Source: CAVPGP01 sp963704025 (GTDB lineage: Bacteria; Actinomycetota; Thermoleophilia; Gaiellales; Gaiellaceae). From it: a stretch of DNA of 64,000 bases. Where the stretch lies: assembly GCA_963704025.1 (NCBI GenBank), contig CAVPGP010000001.1, positions 1,054,001-1,118,000 of the forward strand, written 5' to 3'. Position 1 is the stretch's first letter. The number at the start of each line of letters is the position of its first letter. A program made the translations under genes and the position numbers. This document shows, piece after piece, positions 56,382 to 64,000 of the stretch. The notes under the pieces were generated by a model. It saw only the letters and a list, made by a program, of their open reading frames with translations, ran no database searches and was not told the origin of the DNA.

Positions 56382-58151
56382 TCACGCGATTCTCCAGACG
56401 TGGAACGAAGGTCCGTCGGAGGGCAGGACGCCGTCCGACGCGTCCTCGCCGTACAGGGTCTCTAGCTCGGCAAACGGGACGCGGATCGGTGCGTGTGCAG
56501 CGCGCGCCGCGAGGCACAGGAGCCGCTCGTCGCGCGTCTCGCGCACGTACGCGACGGCGTCCTCCGAGACATGGACGTACCGGATGCCGCCGTGCGCGAG
56601 CGCGTCGCTCGAGCGGCGGAGCGCGGCCAGGCGGCTCACGTTCCCGAGCAGCGCCTCGTCCCGCGGCCGGGCCCACGGCATCGGCCGGCGCGCGTCCTCG
56701 CCCCAGTCGCCCTCGAGCCCGAGCTCGTCGCCGGCGTAGAGCATCGGCACGCCCGGCGTCGTCATCTGCAGCCCGACGCCGACGAGCTGCGTCTCTCGCG
56801 AGCCGGCGACGCTGCGGAAGCGGGCCGTGTCGTGGCTGTCGAGCAGCGTCCATGAATGGAGCGTCGACTGCCACGGCATGCCCGCCCGGAAGGCGCGCAT
56901 CTGTGCGACCGCGTCGGCCCCGGAGAGACGGCCCAGCGGCACCGGGATGCCCCAGAACGCCGTACGGAGGTCTCCGGGGATCTCCTCGTCGCGGAGCCAT
57001 CCCCACACCGGGCGCAGGAACCCGGCGTAGTTCATGGCCCCGTGCCAGCCGCCACCCTGCAGGTCGGCGCGGAAGTCGTAGCCGTGCTCGGCGACGATCA
57101 ATGCCTCGGCCGCGGCGGCGCGGGTCAGGTCGGCGACCTCGCCCGTCAGGTCGGCGTCGCGGTAGCGGCCGGTCATGTTCGCGACGTCGATCCGCCAGCC
57201 GTCGAGGCCCTCGTCGAGCCAGCGGCGGATCACGGCCTCCATCCGCCGGCGGAGCTCCTCGGAGCGCCAGTTCAGCTTCGGCAGCGAGCGGACGCCGAAC
57301 CACGACTCGTAGCCGTACGGCTGCGCCGCGTCCCAGAGGTAGAAGTCGCGCTCGGGCGCGTGTTCGTCCCGGGCGGCGAGAAACCACTCGTGCGCGTCGC
57401 CGGTGTGGTTGAGCGTCAGGTCGCCGACGACCCGGATGCCGCGCCGGTGCGCTGCGTCCAGCAGCGAGCGGAGCGCCTCGTCGCCGCCGAGCAGCGGGTC
57501 GACCCGGTCGAATGTCGTCGAGTCGTAGCGGTGGTTCGACCGAGCGGGGAAGAACGGCGTCAGGTAGAGCAGGTTCGCGCCGAGCCGCTCGATGTGGTCG
57601 AGCTGCTGCTCGATCCCGCCGAGGTCGCCTCCGAAGAGCTCCCGCGGCGTGCTCGGCCCGCGTCCCGTTGGCAACTCGTCCCAGCCGCGCCGGACGCCCC
57701 ATTCGGGAAGCGCGTGCTCGGCGGAGGCGGCGAACCGGTCCGGGAAGATCTCGTAGGCGACCGACTCCAGGTGCCACGCCGGGCCGCCTTTGTCGAGAGC
57801 GAGGACGAAGTCGTCCGCGTCCGGCACCTCGTGGGCGAAGCTGCCCCGGCCGTTGAGCCAGCGGCCGTCGACGTTCCAGCGGTAGGGCACACGCGGGTTC
57901 CAGACGGGGAACTCGGCGCGCCACCACGTCTCCGTCTCGGTCTGCTCGTCCGGCGTCGCGAGCAAGCCCACGGGCTCCCCGTCGTGGACGTAGCGCAGCA
58001 CGACCCGTTGGGCGTCGCGCGGCGCGCGCAGTCGCAGGACGGCTCGCCCGCCCGGCTCGTCCGGCCGTTCGAGCACGCACAGGTCCGATCCGTCGTGGTG
58101 CGGCTCGGCGAGCGGCGCGACGACCTCCCCGCGCAGCTGGGTGGCGCTCAT
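56382..58151 (-). CDS. Cytoplasmic GH13 enzyme, neopullulanase/cyclomaltodextrinase/maltogenic type
   Basis: 589 residues without a signal peptide. An N-terminal immunoglobulin-like domain (about 1-120) precedes the barrel: VVGDLTLNHTGDAHEWF near 240, nucleophile D in DGWRIDVANMTGRY near 317, acid E in LIVAEHGYDF near 350 and LLDSHDTARF near 432. The C-terminal beta domain ends FHVWRIA. It would split imported maltodextrins or cyclodextrins. It starts ATG 58151, coupled to malG by ATGA, which ties it to the transporter. Confidence 0.88.
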   Translation of the reverse strand: MSATQLRGEVVAPLAEPHHDGSDLCVLERPDEPGGRAVLRLRAPRDAQRVVLRYVHDGEPVGLLATPDEQTETETWWRAEFPVWNPRVPYRWNVDGRWLNGRGSFAHEVPDADDFVLALDKGGPAWHLESVAYEIFPDRFAASAEHALPEWGVRRGWDELPTGRGPSTPRELFGGDLGGIEQQLDHIERLGANLLYLTPFFPARSNHRYDSTTFDRVDPLLGGDEALRSLLDAAHRRGIRVVGDLTLNHTGDAHEWFLAARDEHAPERDFYLWDAAQPYGYESWFGVRSLPKLNWRSEELRRRMEAVIRRWLDEGLDGWRIDVANMTGRYRDADLTGEVADLTRAAAAEALIVAEHGYDFRADLQGGGWHGAMNYAGFLRPVWGWLRDEEIPGDLRTAFWGIPVPLGRLSGADAVAQMRAFRAGMPWQSTLHSWTLLDSHDTARFRSVAGSRETQLVGVGLQMTTPGVPMLYAGDELGLEGDWGEDARRPMPWARPRDEALLGNVSRLAALRRSSDALAHGGIRYVHVSEDAVAYVRETRDERLLCLAARAAHAPIRVPFAELETLYGEDASDGVLPSDGPSFHVWRIA

Positions 58152-59095
58152 CCCTTGACGGCGCCCTGCGTCAGACCGCTGACGATCCAGCGCTGGAGGA
58201 AGAAGAACAAGGCCGCGGGCGGGATCGCGATCAGCACCGTTCCGGCGGCGAACGGCCCCCAGCGCTGGCCGTACTGCTGGTCGATGAACCCGCGCATGCC
58301 GACCGGAAGCGTGAAGTGGTGCGAGGTCTGGAGCAGCGCCGACGCGAGCACGAACTCGTTCAGCGTGAAGACGAACGAGATCAGCCCGACCACCGCGAGC
58401 ACCGGCGCCGCGAGCGGCAGCACGACGCCCCAGAAGATCTGCGACGGCGTGGCGCCGTCCACGCGCGCCGACTCGTCGAGCTCGGCCGGAATCGTGTCGA
58501 AGAAGCCCTTGATCAGCCAGGCGTTGACGCCCAGCGCCCCGCCGAGGTACACGATGATGAGCCCGGGGAGCGTGTTCAGCCCGATCACGCCGAAGATGTC
58601 GCCGACTTGGAGGACGATGAGGTAGATCGCGACGACGGCGAGGAACTGCGGGAACATCTGGATCAGGAGCAGCGACGTCATCCCGATGCGGCGGCCCTTG
58701 AAGCGGAATCGGCTGAACGCGTAGGCGGCGAGTGCGCCGAGCATGACGGTCAGGAGCGCGGCGAGCCCGGCCACGAGCATCGAGTTCACGTACCAGCGTA
58801 GGAACGGCGCGTCGACGTAGCCGGGCGAGCTCTTGTCCTGGACCGTGCCCGCGACGATGTCGTGGAAGTTGCTCAGCGTCGCGTGCGTCGGCAGGATGCT
58901 CGTGCCCGACACCGAGTCGTCTGCGTTGAACGCCGCCGAGGTCACGAAGACGACGGGGAAGAGCGCGAACAGGATTGCGAGGATCGCGACGAGGTGTCGC
59001 CACCACGTGTCCTTCAGCTTCAGCCGCGAGGGCGCCGGCGCCTCGAGGGCCTGAGGCTGTGCAAGTGCGCCCGCAGTCGTGTCGACCGTGCTCAT
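58148..59095 (-). CDS. malG: Maltodextrin ABC transporter permease MalG
   Basis: 315 residues with six membrane helices, the first after a basic stretch near 28-55 (LVAILAILFALFPVVFVTSA). The permease EAA loop is near 215 (ELDESARVDGATPSQIFWGV). The C-terminal end (FFFLQRWIVSGLTQGAVKG) is that of MalG. It forms the channel with MalF. It starts ATG 59095, overlapping malF (ATGA). Confidence 0.92.
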   Translation of the reverse strand: MSTVDTTAGALAQPQALEAPAPSRLKLKDTWWRHLVAILAILFALFPVVFVTSAAFNADDSVSGTSILPTHATLSNFHDIVAGTVQDKSSPGYVDAPFLRWYVNSMLVAGLAALLTVMLGALAAYAFSRFRFKGRRIGMTSLLLIQMFPQFLAVVAIYLIVLQVGDIFGVIGLNTLPGLIIVYLGGALGVNAWLIKGFFDTIPAELDESARVDGATPSQIFWGVVLPLAAPVLAVVGLISFVFTLNEFVLASALLQTSHHFTLPVGMRGFIDQQYGQRWGPFAAGTVLIAIPPAALFFFLQRWIVSGLTQGAVKG

Positions 59096-60704
59096 GCCAT
59101 GCCCTCCAGGGACTTCGAGGACCGCCAGAAGGCGACCGCCGAGATGGACGCGACGATGAAGAAGATGATGATCGAGACCGCGCAGGCGAGGCCGTAGTCC
59201 GACCCCTTCCCCGTGGCGATCGCGAGCTTGTACGTGTAGCTGATCAGGATGTCCGTCGAGCCCGCGATGGACGAGTTGTTCTGTGCGGGGCCGCCTCCCG
59301 TCAGCAGGTAGATGGCGTTGAAGTTGTTGAAGTTGAAGGCGAAGGACGCGATCAGGAGCGGCGCGGTGACCACCAGAAGCAGCGGCAGCGTCACGCGGCG
59401 GAAGATCTGCCAGGCGCTGCCCCCGTCGACCCGGGCGGCCTCGATCAGCTCGCCGGGGATCGATTGCAACGCCCCCATGGAGACGAGGAAGAAGTAGGGG
59501 AAGCTGAGCCAGAGGCTGACGAGAAGCACGGAGACCTTCGCCCAGTTCGGATCGAAGAGCCACGGGATGCTGAGGTGGAACAGGCGGTTGACGACGCCGA
59601 ACTCGTCGTTCAGCAGGCCCTGCCAGACGAGCAGCGACAGGAACCCGGGAATCGCCCACGGGATGACGAGGGTCGCCCGGTAGATGCGCTGGAAGCGCAA
59701 CCCCTTCTTGTCGAGCGCGATCGCGAGAAAGAGGCCGAGCGCGAAGGACGAGGCCACGGTGATCGTCGCGAACGCGAAGGTCCAGACGAACACGCGCAGG
59801 AACGGCTGGCGGATCGTCTGGTCGTGGATGATCCGTCCGAAGTTCTGGAGGCCGACTCCGGTCTTCCACCCGGGCTCGAGCTCCTCCTTGCCCGCCACGA
59901 ACGAGCCCTCGTTGTTGTCCCTGAACACTGTGCCGTCGGAGATGCGGACGAACACGTCGCGGTCGGCGTCGTACCGCAGCGTCGGCCGGAGCTCGACGGC
60001 CTGGTCGATTCCCTGCGGGCGGATCGCGCTGTCGCCCGTGGTGGGGACCGTGAACGTGCGGAGCTGAGCGTCGAGCGCGAAGAGCTCTCCGCCTTTGACG
60101 AGCGTGTAGCCCTTCGCGGCGGTGATCGGCCCGCCCTGCTCGGCCTTGACGTCGGCGGCGGCGAGCGGCTCGAGCCCCTTCTTGTCACCGACGAAGAACG
60201 AGCCGCTCGTGTCGTCCCGCAGGATCAGCACGAGCTTCCCGTCCGCGTTGCGCGCGGCGGCCATGGTGTACTGGCGGCCGTTCGGCGGCGGCTCGAGGGA
60301 GTTGACCTTGATGGCCGCGATCGCCTCCGGCTTCGATGCGATGTGCCCGGTCGAGTAGTTGGTGAACGCGACGGTGACCGTATAGATGATCGGGATGATC
60401 TGGAACCCGATCAGGAAGACGGTGCCCGGGACCAGGAACTTCGCCGGCAGAGTCCAGCTGCGCGGCAGGAGGTAGACGACGTCGATCGCTGCGGTCGCCA
60501 GCACGAGGACCCGAGCGCGATCCACTTCGAGTTGTCGATGAGCACGAACGCCGCCCAGGCCACCAGCGCGTTCATCACCGAGAGCAAGACGATCTTGACC
60601 ACGAGCCCCGGGGCGCCGGAGAAGGCGGCGATCCCGCGTGCGATCCCGCTCGGCTTGAAGACGGGCCCTGCGGCGGCGGGTGTTGGGGCGGTCGCGGTGC
60701 TCAC
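59092..60704 (-). CDS. malF: Maltodextrin ABC transporter permease MalF (one-base frameshift near 60508)
   Basis: About 537 residues if a missing G is restored. It starts GTG 60704 (STATAPTPAAAGPVFKPSGI), with the first helix near 35-60. The frame breaks at KWIALG and resumes in the other frame at VLVLATAAIDVVYLLP near 60508. Then come a helix, a large extracytoplasmic loop of about 180 residues as in MalF, five more helices and the EAA loop GELIEAARVDGGSAWQIFRR near 59425. The break is a lost G in a G-run, probably a sequencing error. The stop overlaps malG. Confidence 0.85.
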
Positions 60705-60717
60705 GAGGGGAGGAGGC

Positions 60718-60747
60718 GGGCGGGGCGTCCCCGGGGACGCCCCGCCC
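60718..60747. repeat. Thirteen-base stem-loop between malE and malF
   Basis: GGGCGGGGCGTCC, CCGG loop, GGACGCCCCGCCC: a perfect stem in the 56-bp gap between malE and malF. There is no U-run. Position and strength match the intergenic stem-loops that keep malE mRNA more abundant than malF mRNA in other bacteria. Confidence 0.88.
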
Positions 60748-60760
60748 GTGTGACTGACTG

Positions 60761-62005
60761 CTAGCCGATCTTGTTGGCGATGTTGTTGGCTGCGACCTTG
60801 AACGAGACCGCCGCCTTCGTGGCCCCGGACCCCTTCGTGGACTTCACCCAGGCGCTGCCCAGGTCCTGCCACACGCTGTTCATCTGCGGGATGTTCGGCA
60901 TCGGGACGCCGCCCTTGGCGGCCTTGCCGAACTGCGCGAGATACGGGTCGCTGACCTTGCTGCCGGCCACGGTGTTCGCCGGATAGCGGTTGTTCGCCGC
61001 CGCCAGCTGCTGCTGGGCGCCCGGCGTCATCATGTAGCTCGACACGAGATCCTTCGCCGCGGCGTCGTTCCCGTGGTCCGCGGCGTACTTCGTGACCAGG
61101 AAGCCCTGGACGCCGAGGAACGGCACCGCCGGATTGACGATCGCCGGAACCTGGATCACCTGGAACTTCAGGCCAGACTTCTTCAGCGTGTCGATGTTCC
61201 AGGGGCCGGTGACCCAGAACGCCGCCTGCTGCTTGAGGAACGCGTTCTGGGCGGTCGAGCCGTCGACCTTGGCGTTGATCAGGCCTTCCTTGTTCCACTT
61301 GTCGATCAGCTTCGCGTTCTTGAGGAACGCGGGATTGGCGACGCCGATGTTCGACGCGTCGAGGTTGCCGGCGCTGTTCTTGCCGAAGATGTAGCCGCCG
61401 AGGCCGGAGAAGAACGGGTACATGTGATACGCGTCCCCGTTCGCGCCCTGCTGCACGGCGATGGCGAGGTTGCCCGACTTCTTCTTCTTGAACTTCAGCG
61501 CCTCCGACTCGAGCTGCGCGAAGGTGGTCGGCACCTTGACGAGCTTCGTGTTCACGACGAGGCCGATGTTCTCGACTGCGACGGGTGCGCCGTACAGCTT
61601 CTTGACGGCCGTGCCGTACGAGAATGCCGCGAGGGTGTAGCTCGGGAACTGGTTGAGCGTCGCCTTCTTCGGGAACAGGGGGACGACGAGGCCGTTCGCC
61701 GCCAGCTCGCCGGTCCAGTCGTGCGCGCCGACGATGACGTCAGGCGCGTCCGCGACCGCGACCGTCTTGAGGTTGTCCCGGATGTCGCCGAAGTTCTTCT
61801 CGACGATCTTGACCGTCACGCCGCGCGTGGCGGCCCAGTCGTTCGCGACCTTCGTGACGGCCGCGTTCCGATCCTTGTCGGTCCAAATCGTGATCGTGGG
61901 GCTCGCGGACGAGGCCGGCATCGCCGGTGCCGCGAGCATGAGCGCTGCGAGAGCGACGAACGCCGCGCCCAGCACGCTCCACAAGCGCCTGCTGCTGCTT
62001 TGCAT
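60761..62005 (-). CDS. malE: Maltodextrin-binding protein MalE, no lipobox
   Basis: 414 residues. A Sec signal (LWSVLGAAFVALAALMLAAP, then AMPASSA) ends without a lipobox cysteine. The mature protein matches sugar-binding proteins: PTITIWTDKDRNAAVTKVAN, PDVIVGAHDWTGELAANGLV near 90, GAPVAVENIGLVVNTKL near 140, FWVTGPWNI near 268 and PNIPQMNSVWQDLGSAW near 375. It delivers maltodextrins to MalFG. It starts ATG 62005 after GAAGGG. A promoter and LacI-type operator lie upstream. Confidence 0.92.
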   Translation of the reverse strand: MQSSSRRLWSVLGAAFVALAALMLAAPAMPASSASPTITIWTDKDRNAAVTKVANDWAATRGVTVKIVEKNFGDIRDNLKTVAVADAPDVIVGAHDWTGELAANGLVVPLFPKKATLNQFPSYTLAAFSYGTAVKKLYGAPVAVENIGLVVNTKLVKVPTTFAQLESEALKFKKKKSGNLAIAVQQGANGDAYHMYPFFSGLGGYIFGKNSAGNLDASNIGVANPAFLKNAKLIDKWNKEGLINAKVDGSTAQNAFLKQQAAFWVTGPWNIDTLKKSGLKFQVIQVPAIVNPAVPFLGVQGFLVTKYAADHGNDAAAKDLVSSYMMTPGAQQQLAAANNRYPANTVAGSKVSDPYLAQFGKAAKGGVPMPNIPQMNSVWQDLGSAWVKSTKGSGATKAAVSFKVAANNIANKIG

Positions 62006-62067
62006 GTAATGCCCTTCCGTGTAAATGATCTTCGAACTCGGACCCTGCTCCACAAGGACCGCGACCG

Positions 62068-62096
62068 AGTCTAGCCGCATTGGTACGGCCCCTCAA
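62068..62096 (-). promoter_or_regulatory. Probable malE operon promoter
   Basis: On the minus strand TTGAGG (62091-62096) and TAGACT (62068-62073) are 17 bases apart, about 63 bases before the malE ATG. An operator lies 110 bp farther upstream at 62206-62219. This is the best consensus pair in the 270-bp malE-lacI gap. Confidence 0.6.
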
Positions 62097-62205
62097 TAGA
62101 CGCCCACCCGCATCCAAAGTTAGGTTTCTGCGGCCGCAAGGATCGATCCGAAGGGCGGCCGCGGCGGCCTGCGGTGGCGCCTGCCGGCCGTGCGTCGCCG
62201 AGATG

Positions 62206-62219
62206 TGGAAGCGCTTCCA
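62206..62219. promoter_or_regulatory. LacI-type operator upstream of malE
   Basis: TGGAAGCGCTTCCA, a perfect 14-bp palindrome with the central CG typical of LacI-family operators. The same sequence occurs before lacI at 63398-63411. It is well upstream of the probable malE promoter, so repression may use looping or a second promoter. Confidence 0.88.
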
Positions 62220-62276
62220 TTTCTGGCCGCGGATGGTGCCAGAGTGCTGCGAGCGTGTCAAGCGGGCGGGGGCACG

Positions 62277-63359
62277 TCATCTCTTGCGCCGCGCCGCGGT
62301 GCGCCGCGAAACCAGCTCGAGCGGGAGCCGCTCCCGCGCCGGCTCGGGAAGGGGGGCCTCGGGAAGGGGCGCCTCGAGAAGGCTCAGCAGGAGCTCGGCC
62401 GCTCGCGCGCCGCTCTCGAACAGGGGCTGACGGACGGTTGTCAGGCCCACGTACGCGGAGATCTCGATGTCGTCGAAGCCGACCACGGAGAGATCGTCCG
62501 GCAGGGTCAGGCCCGCCAGCGTGGCAGCCTCCACCACGCCGAGGGCCTGCGTGTCCGAGGCGGCGAAGATCGCGGTCGGGCGGCTGCGTGCGGCGAGCAG
62601 CTCGTCCGTCAGCCGGTGCGCCACGTGCCGGCCGTGCGGCCCTTCCTTGCAGTGTTCCGGGCGGAGCGCCACGCCCGCTTCGTGCAGGGCCTTGCGATAC
62701 CCCACTCTGCGCCGGCTGCTCGCCGTGAAGCCGAACGGGTTTTGCTCGGGGTCGCCGACGAACGCAATCCGCCGGTGCCCGAGCTGGAGCAGATGGCTCG
62801 TCGCGAGGTAGCCGCCGGCGACGTTGTCGATGGCGACCGACGGCATCCCGGGATGCTCGGTATCGAGCAGGACCGCCGGAACCTTCGCGCGAGAGAGCAG
62901 GCCTGCCTCGTCGGGCTCCAACGGGAAGGAGACCAAGATCGCCCCGTCCGCGCGACCCCGCCCTGCAAGCCCTCGCAGCTGGTGCCGCCGCTGGTCCGGT
63001 GTCTCGACGTCGTAGAGCACGAGCTCGTACTGGGTGAGGCGAAGCACGCTGACGACGCCCCGAAGGCGCTCGACGACCGACGGGCTCGTGAAGAACGGGG
63101 CGATCACGGCAATCGTGTTCGTGCGCCCGCGTGGGAGCGACTGAGCGGCGGGGAGCGGCTGGTAGTCGAGCTCCTCGATCACCGACAGCACCCGCCTGCG
63201 TGTCTTCTCGCTGACGAGGCCGCCGCCGTTGAGCACGCGAGAGACCGTTCCGACGCCGACTCCGGCGAGGCGCGCGACGTCGGCGATCGTCGCGCGACGC
63301 CTGTCGCCTCGGCCGGAGCCGAGGCCGCCCGCATCGGAGGAAGAGTTGCTGTCGGCCAT
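62277..63359 (-). CDS. LacI-family repressor of the maltodextrin operon
   Basis: 360 residues. N-terminal HTH (ATIADVARLAGVGVGTVSRV, LNGGGLVSEKTR) near 24-55, then a periplasmic-binding-like sugar domain: NTIAVIAPFFTSP near 82, VPAVLLDTEHPGMPSVAIDN near 155, HRRIAFVGDPEQNP near 190 and TAIFAASDTQALGVVEAA near 257. It probably senses a maltodextrin or glucose derivative. Identical operators before its own gene and malE indicate autoregulation and control of the operon. It starts ATG 63359; an acidic/glycine linker of about 20 residues precedes the HTH. Confidence 0.92.
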   Translation of the reverse strand: MADSNSSSDAGGLGSGRGDRRRATIADVARLAGVGVGTVSRVLNGGGLVSEKTRRRVLSVIEELDYQPLPAAQSLPRGRTNTIAVIAPFFTSPSVVERLRGVVSVLRLTQYELVLYDVETPDQRRHQLRGLAGRGRADGAILVSFPLEPDEAGLLSRAKVPAVLLDTEHPGMPSVAIDNVAGGYLATSHLLQLGHRRIAFVGDPEQNPFGFTASSRRRVGYRKALHEAGVALRPEHCKEGPHGRHVAHRLTDELLAARSRPTAIFAASDTQALGVVEAATLAGLTLPDDLSVVGFDDIEISAYVGLTTVRQPLFESGARAAELLLSLLEAPLPEAPLPEPARERLPLELVSRRTAARRKR

Positions 63360-63397
63360 CGCTCCGGGTCGAGACGATAGCGGCTTTGCGGGGGCTC

Positions 63398-63411
63398 TGG
63401 AAGCGCTTCCA
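63398..63411. promoter_or_regulatory. LacI-type operator upstream of lacI
   Basis: TGGAAGCGCTTCCA, identical to the site before malE, centred about 45 bp upstream of the lacI ATG. It fits autorepression. The divergent aminotransferase gene starts 112 bp away and could also be affected. Confidence 0.88.
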
Positions 63412-63522
63412 AAACAATCTGCGAACGTCCGCCAGGCGCTCGGATGCGGGCGCCTGCCCTCGCCGGCCGATCGGTCCGTCGACGAGCGAGCCTCGGCCGC
63501 CCGCGTTGTTATCGTGCCCTCC

Positions 63523-64000
63523 GTGGCGATCACGCGGACGATCGAGCTGAAGACGGAGATCCCGGGGCCCCGCTCGCGGGCGATTCTCGAGCGGAAGGAC
63601 CGCGTGATCGCCGATCCGCTCTCGGTGTACCTCCCCGTCGTCGCCCACGAGGGGCGCGGCGCGAGGCTGACCGACGTGGACGGCAACACCTTCCTCGACT
63701 TCACCGGCGGCGTCGGCTGCCTCAACGTCGGTCACTCGCACCCGCGCGTCGTGGCCGCGGCGCAGGAGCAGCTCGCGCGCTTCGCGCACACCGATTTCAC
63801 GATCGTCCCGTACGAGGTCTACGTCGAGCTCGCGGAGCGGCTGCTCGAGCGGGCACCGTTCACGGGCCCGGCGAAGGCGGCCTTCTTCAACGCCGGCACG
63901 GAAGCGGTCGAGAACGCCGTCAAGTTCGCGCGTGCGTTCACGAAGCGGCCGGCGGTGATCGCCTTCGAGGGCGCGTTCCACGGGCGGACGATGCTCTCGA
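63523..64000 (+). CDS. Class III aminotransferase (GabT-like), cut off by the window end
   Basis: 159 residues seen from GTG 63523. The PLP-dependent class III N-terminus is clear: GPRSRAILERKDRVIADPLS, LTDVDGNTFLDFTGGVGCLN, VGHSHPRVVAAA, and the PLP-phosphate segment FNAGTEAVENAVKFARAFTK near 125 with FEGAFHGRTM near 148. This layout matches 4-aminobutyrate and related omega-aminotransferases. The catalytic lysine lies beyond 64000. It is divergent from lacI. Confidence 0.88.
   Translation, partial: MAITRTIELKTEIPGPRSRAILERKDRVIADPLSVYLPVVAHEGRGARLTDVDGNTFLDFTGGVGCLNVGHSHPRVVAAAQEQLARFAHTDFTIVPYEVYVELAERLLERAPFTGPAKAAFFNAGTEAVENAVKFARAFTKRPAVIAFEGAFHGRTMLS

Overview
The window is high-GC bacterial DNA with many GTG and TTG starts and a very large number of 1-4 base stop/start overlaps (GTGA, ATGA). 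Gene content (SufCB-SufD with separate SufS/SufU, a caa3-type oxidase with cytochrome c fused to subunit II, STAS and GAF/LuxR-type regulators, GYD and YceH proteins) fits an actinobacterium, most likely of the class Thermoleophilia; that placement is inference. There is no rRNA, CRISPR array, transposase or integrase. Frame breaks are of two kinds. Single missing or extra bases in otherwise well conserved proteins look like sequencing error or very recent damage. Stop mutations plus deletions, as in the third propeller gene and the GH15 remnant, look like real decay.

Layout. 1-5777: a tRNA-Lys(CTT) gene on the minus strand is split between nucleotides 38 and 39 by 5.65 kb carrying a type I restriction-modification operon (hsdM-hsdS-hsdR). 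The operon is cut off at both ends exactly at the tRNA junctions and is full of frameshifts. 5827-7469: flippase-like membrane protein and DPM1-like glycosyltransferase. 7524-10085 (minus): ribbon-helix-helix regulator, SGD-repeat DUF4097 protein, small coupled ORF, M48 protease. 10149-13372: an unusual FtsH-like AAA/M41 protease and a membrane partner. 13532-18588: a caa3 oxidase operon in which three Usp-like domains are interleaved with the oxidase subunits. 18593-22776 (minus): tatA, tatC, amidohydrolase, TPR protein, STAS protein and a dihaem cytochrome c. 22949-27075: sufC-sufB-VOC-VOC-sufD; sufS, sufU, a Rieske protein and a DNA glycosylase lie at 43086-45903.

27091-34287 (minus): cold-shock proteins, infA, secreted protein, FAD oxidase, yceH, queA-like gene, SDR, and a NarL-type two-component system. 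34373-39219: LysE exporter, a YjbR remnant, and three tandem beta-propeller genes with calcium-repeat tails, the third decayed. 39345-43062: GYD protein, cupin/MarR pair with operators, EttA, methyltransferase. 45884-51637: secreted proteins, an OmpR-type two-component system facing a PepSY protein, a methyltransferase, a probable structured RNA with a terminator, an epimerase and dcd. 51737-63411 (minus): a LacI-controlled alpha-glucan operon, malE-malF-malG-GH13-malK-alpha-amylase-GH15 remnant, with identical operators before malE and lacI. 63523-64000: start of a class III aminotransferase.

How it fits together: the maltodextrin operon would degrade starch outside the cell (amylase), import oligosaccharides (MalEFGK) and cut them inside (GH13). 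The suf genes build Fe-S clusters used by proteins such as the nearby Rieske protein. The oxidase and the cytochrome c lipoprotein form a terminal respiratory branch. A recurring theme is intergenic palindromes inside operons (sufB-VOC, sufS-sufU, sufU-Rieske, malE-malF, malK-amylase). Two of these are about 170 bp long and fill the whole gap between cotranscribed genes. The most distinctive candidates for something undescribed are those elements, the Usp-containing oxidase operon and the 49.97-50.19 kb RNA.
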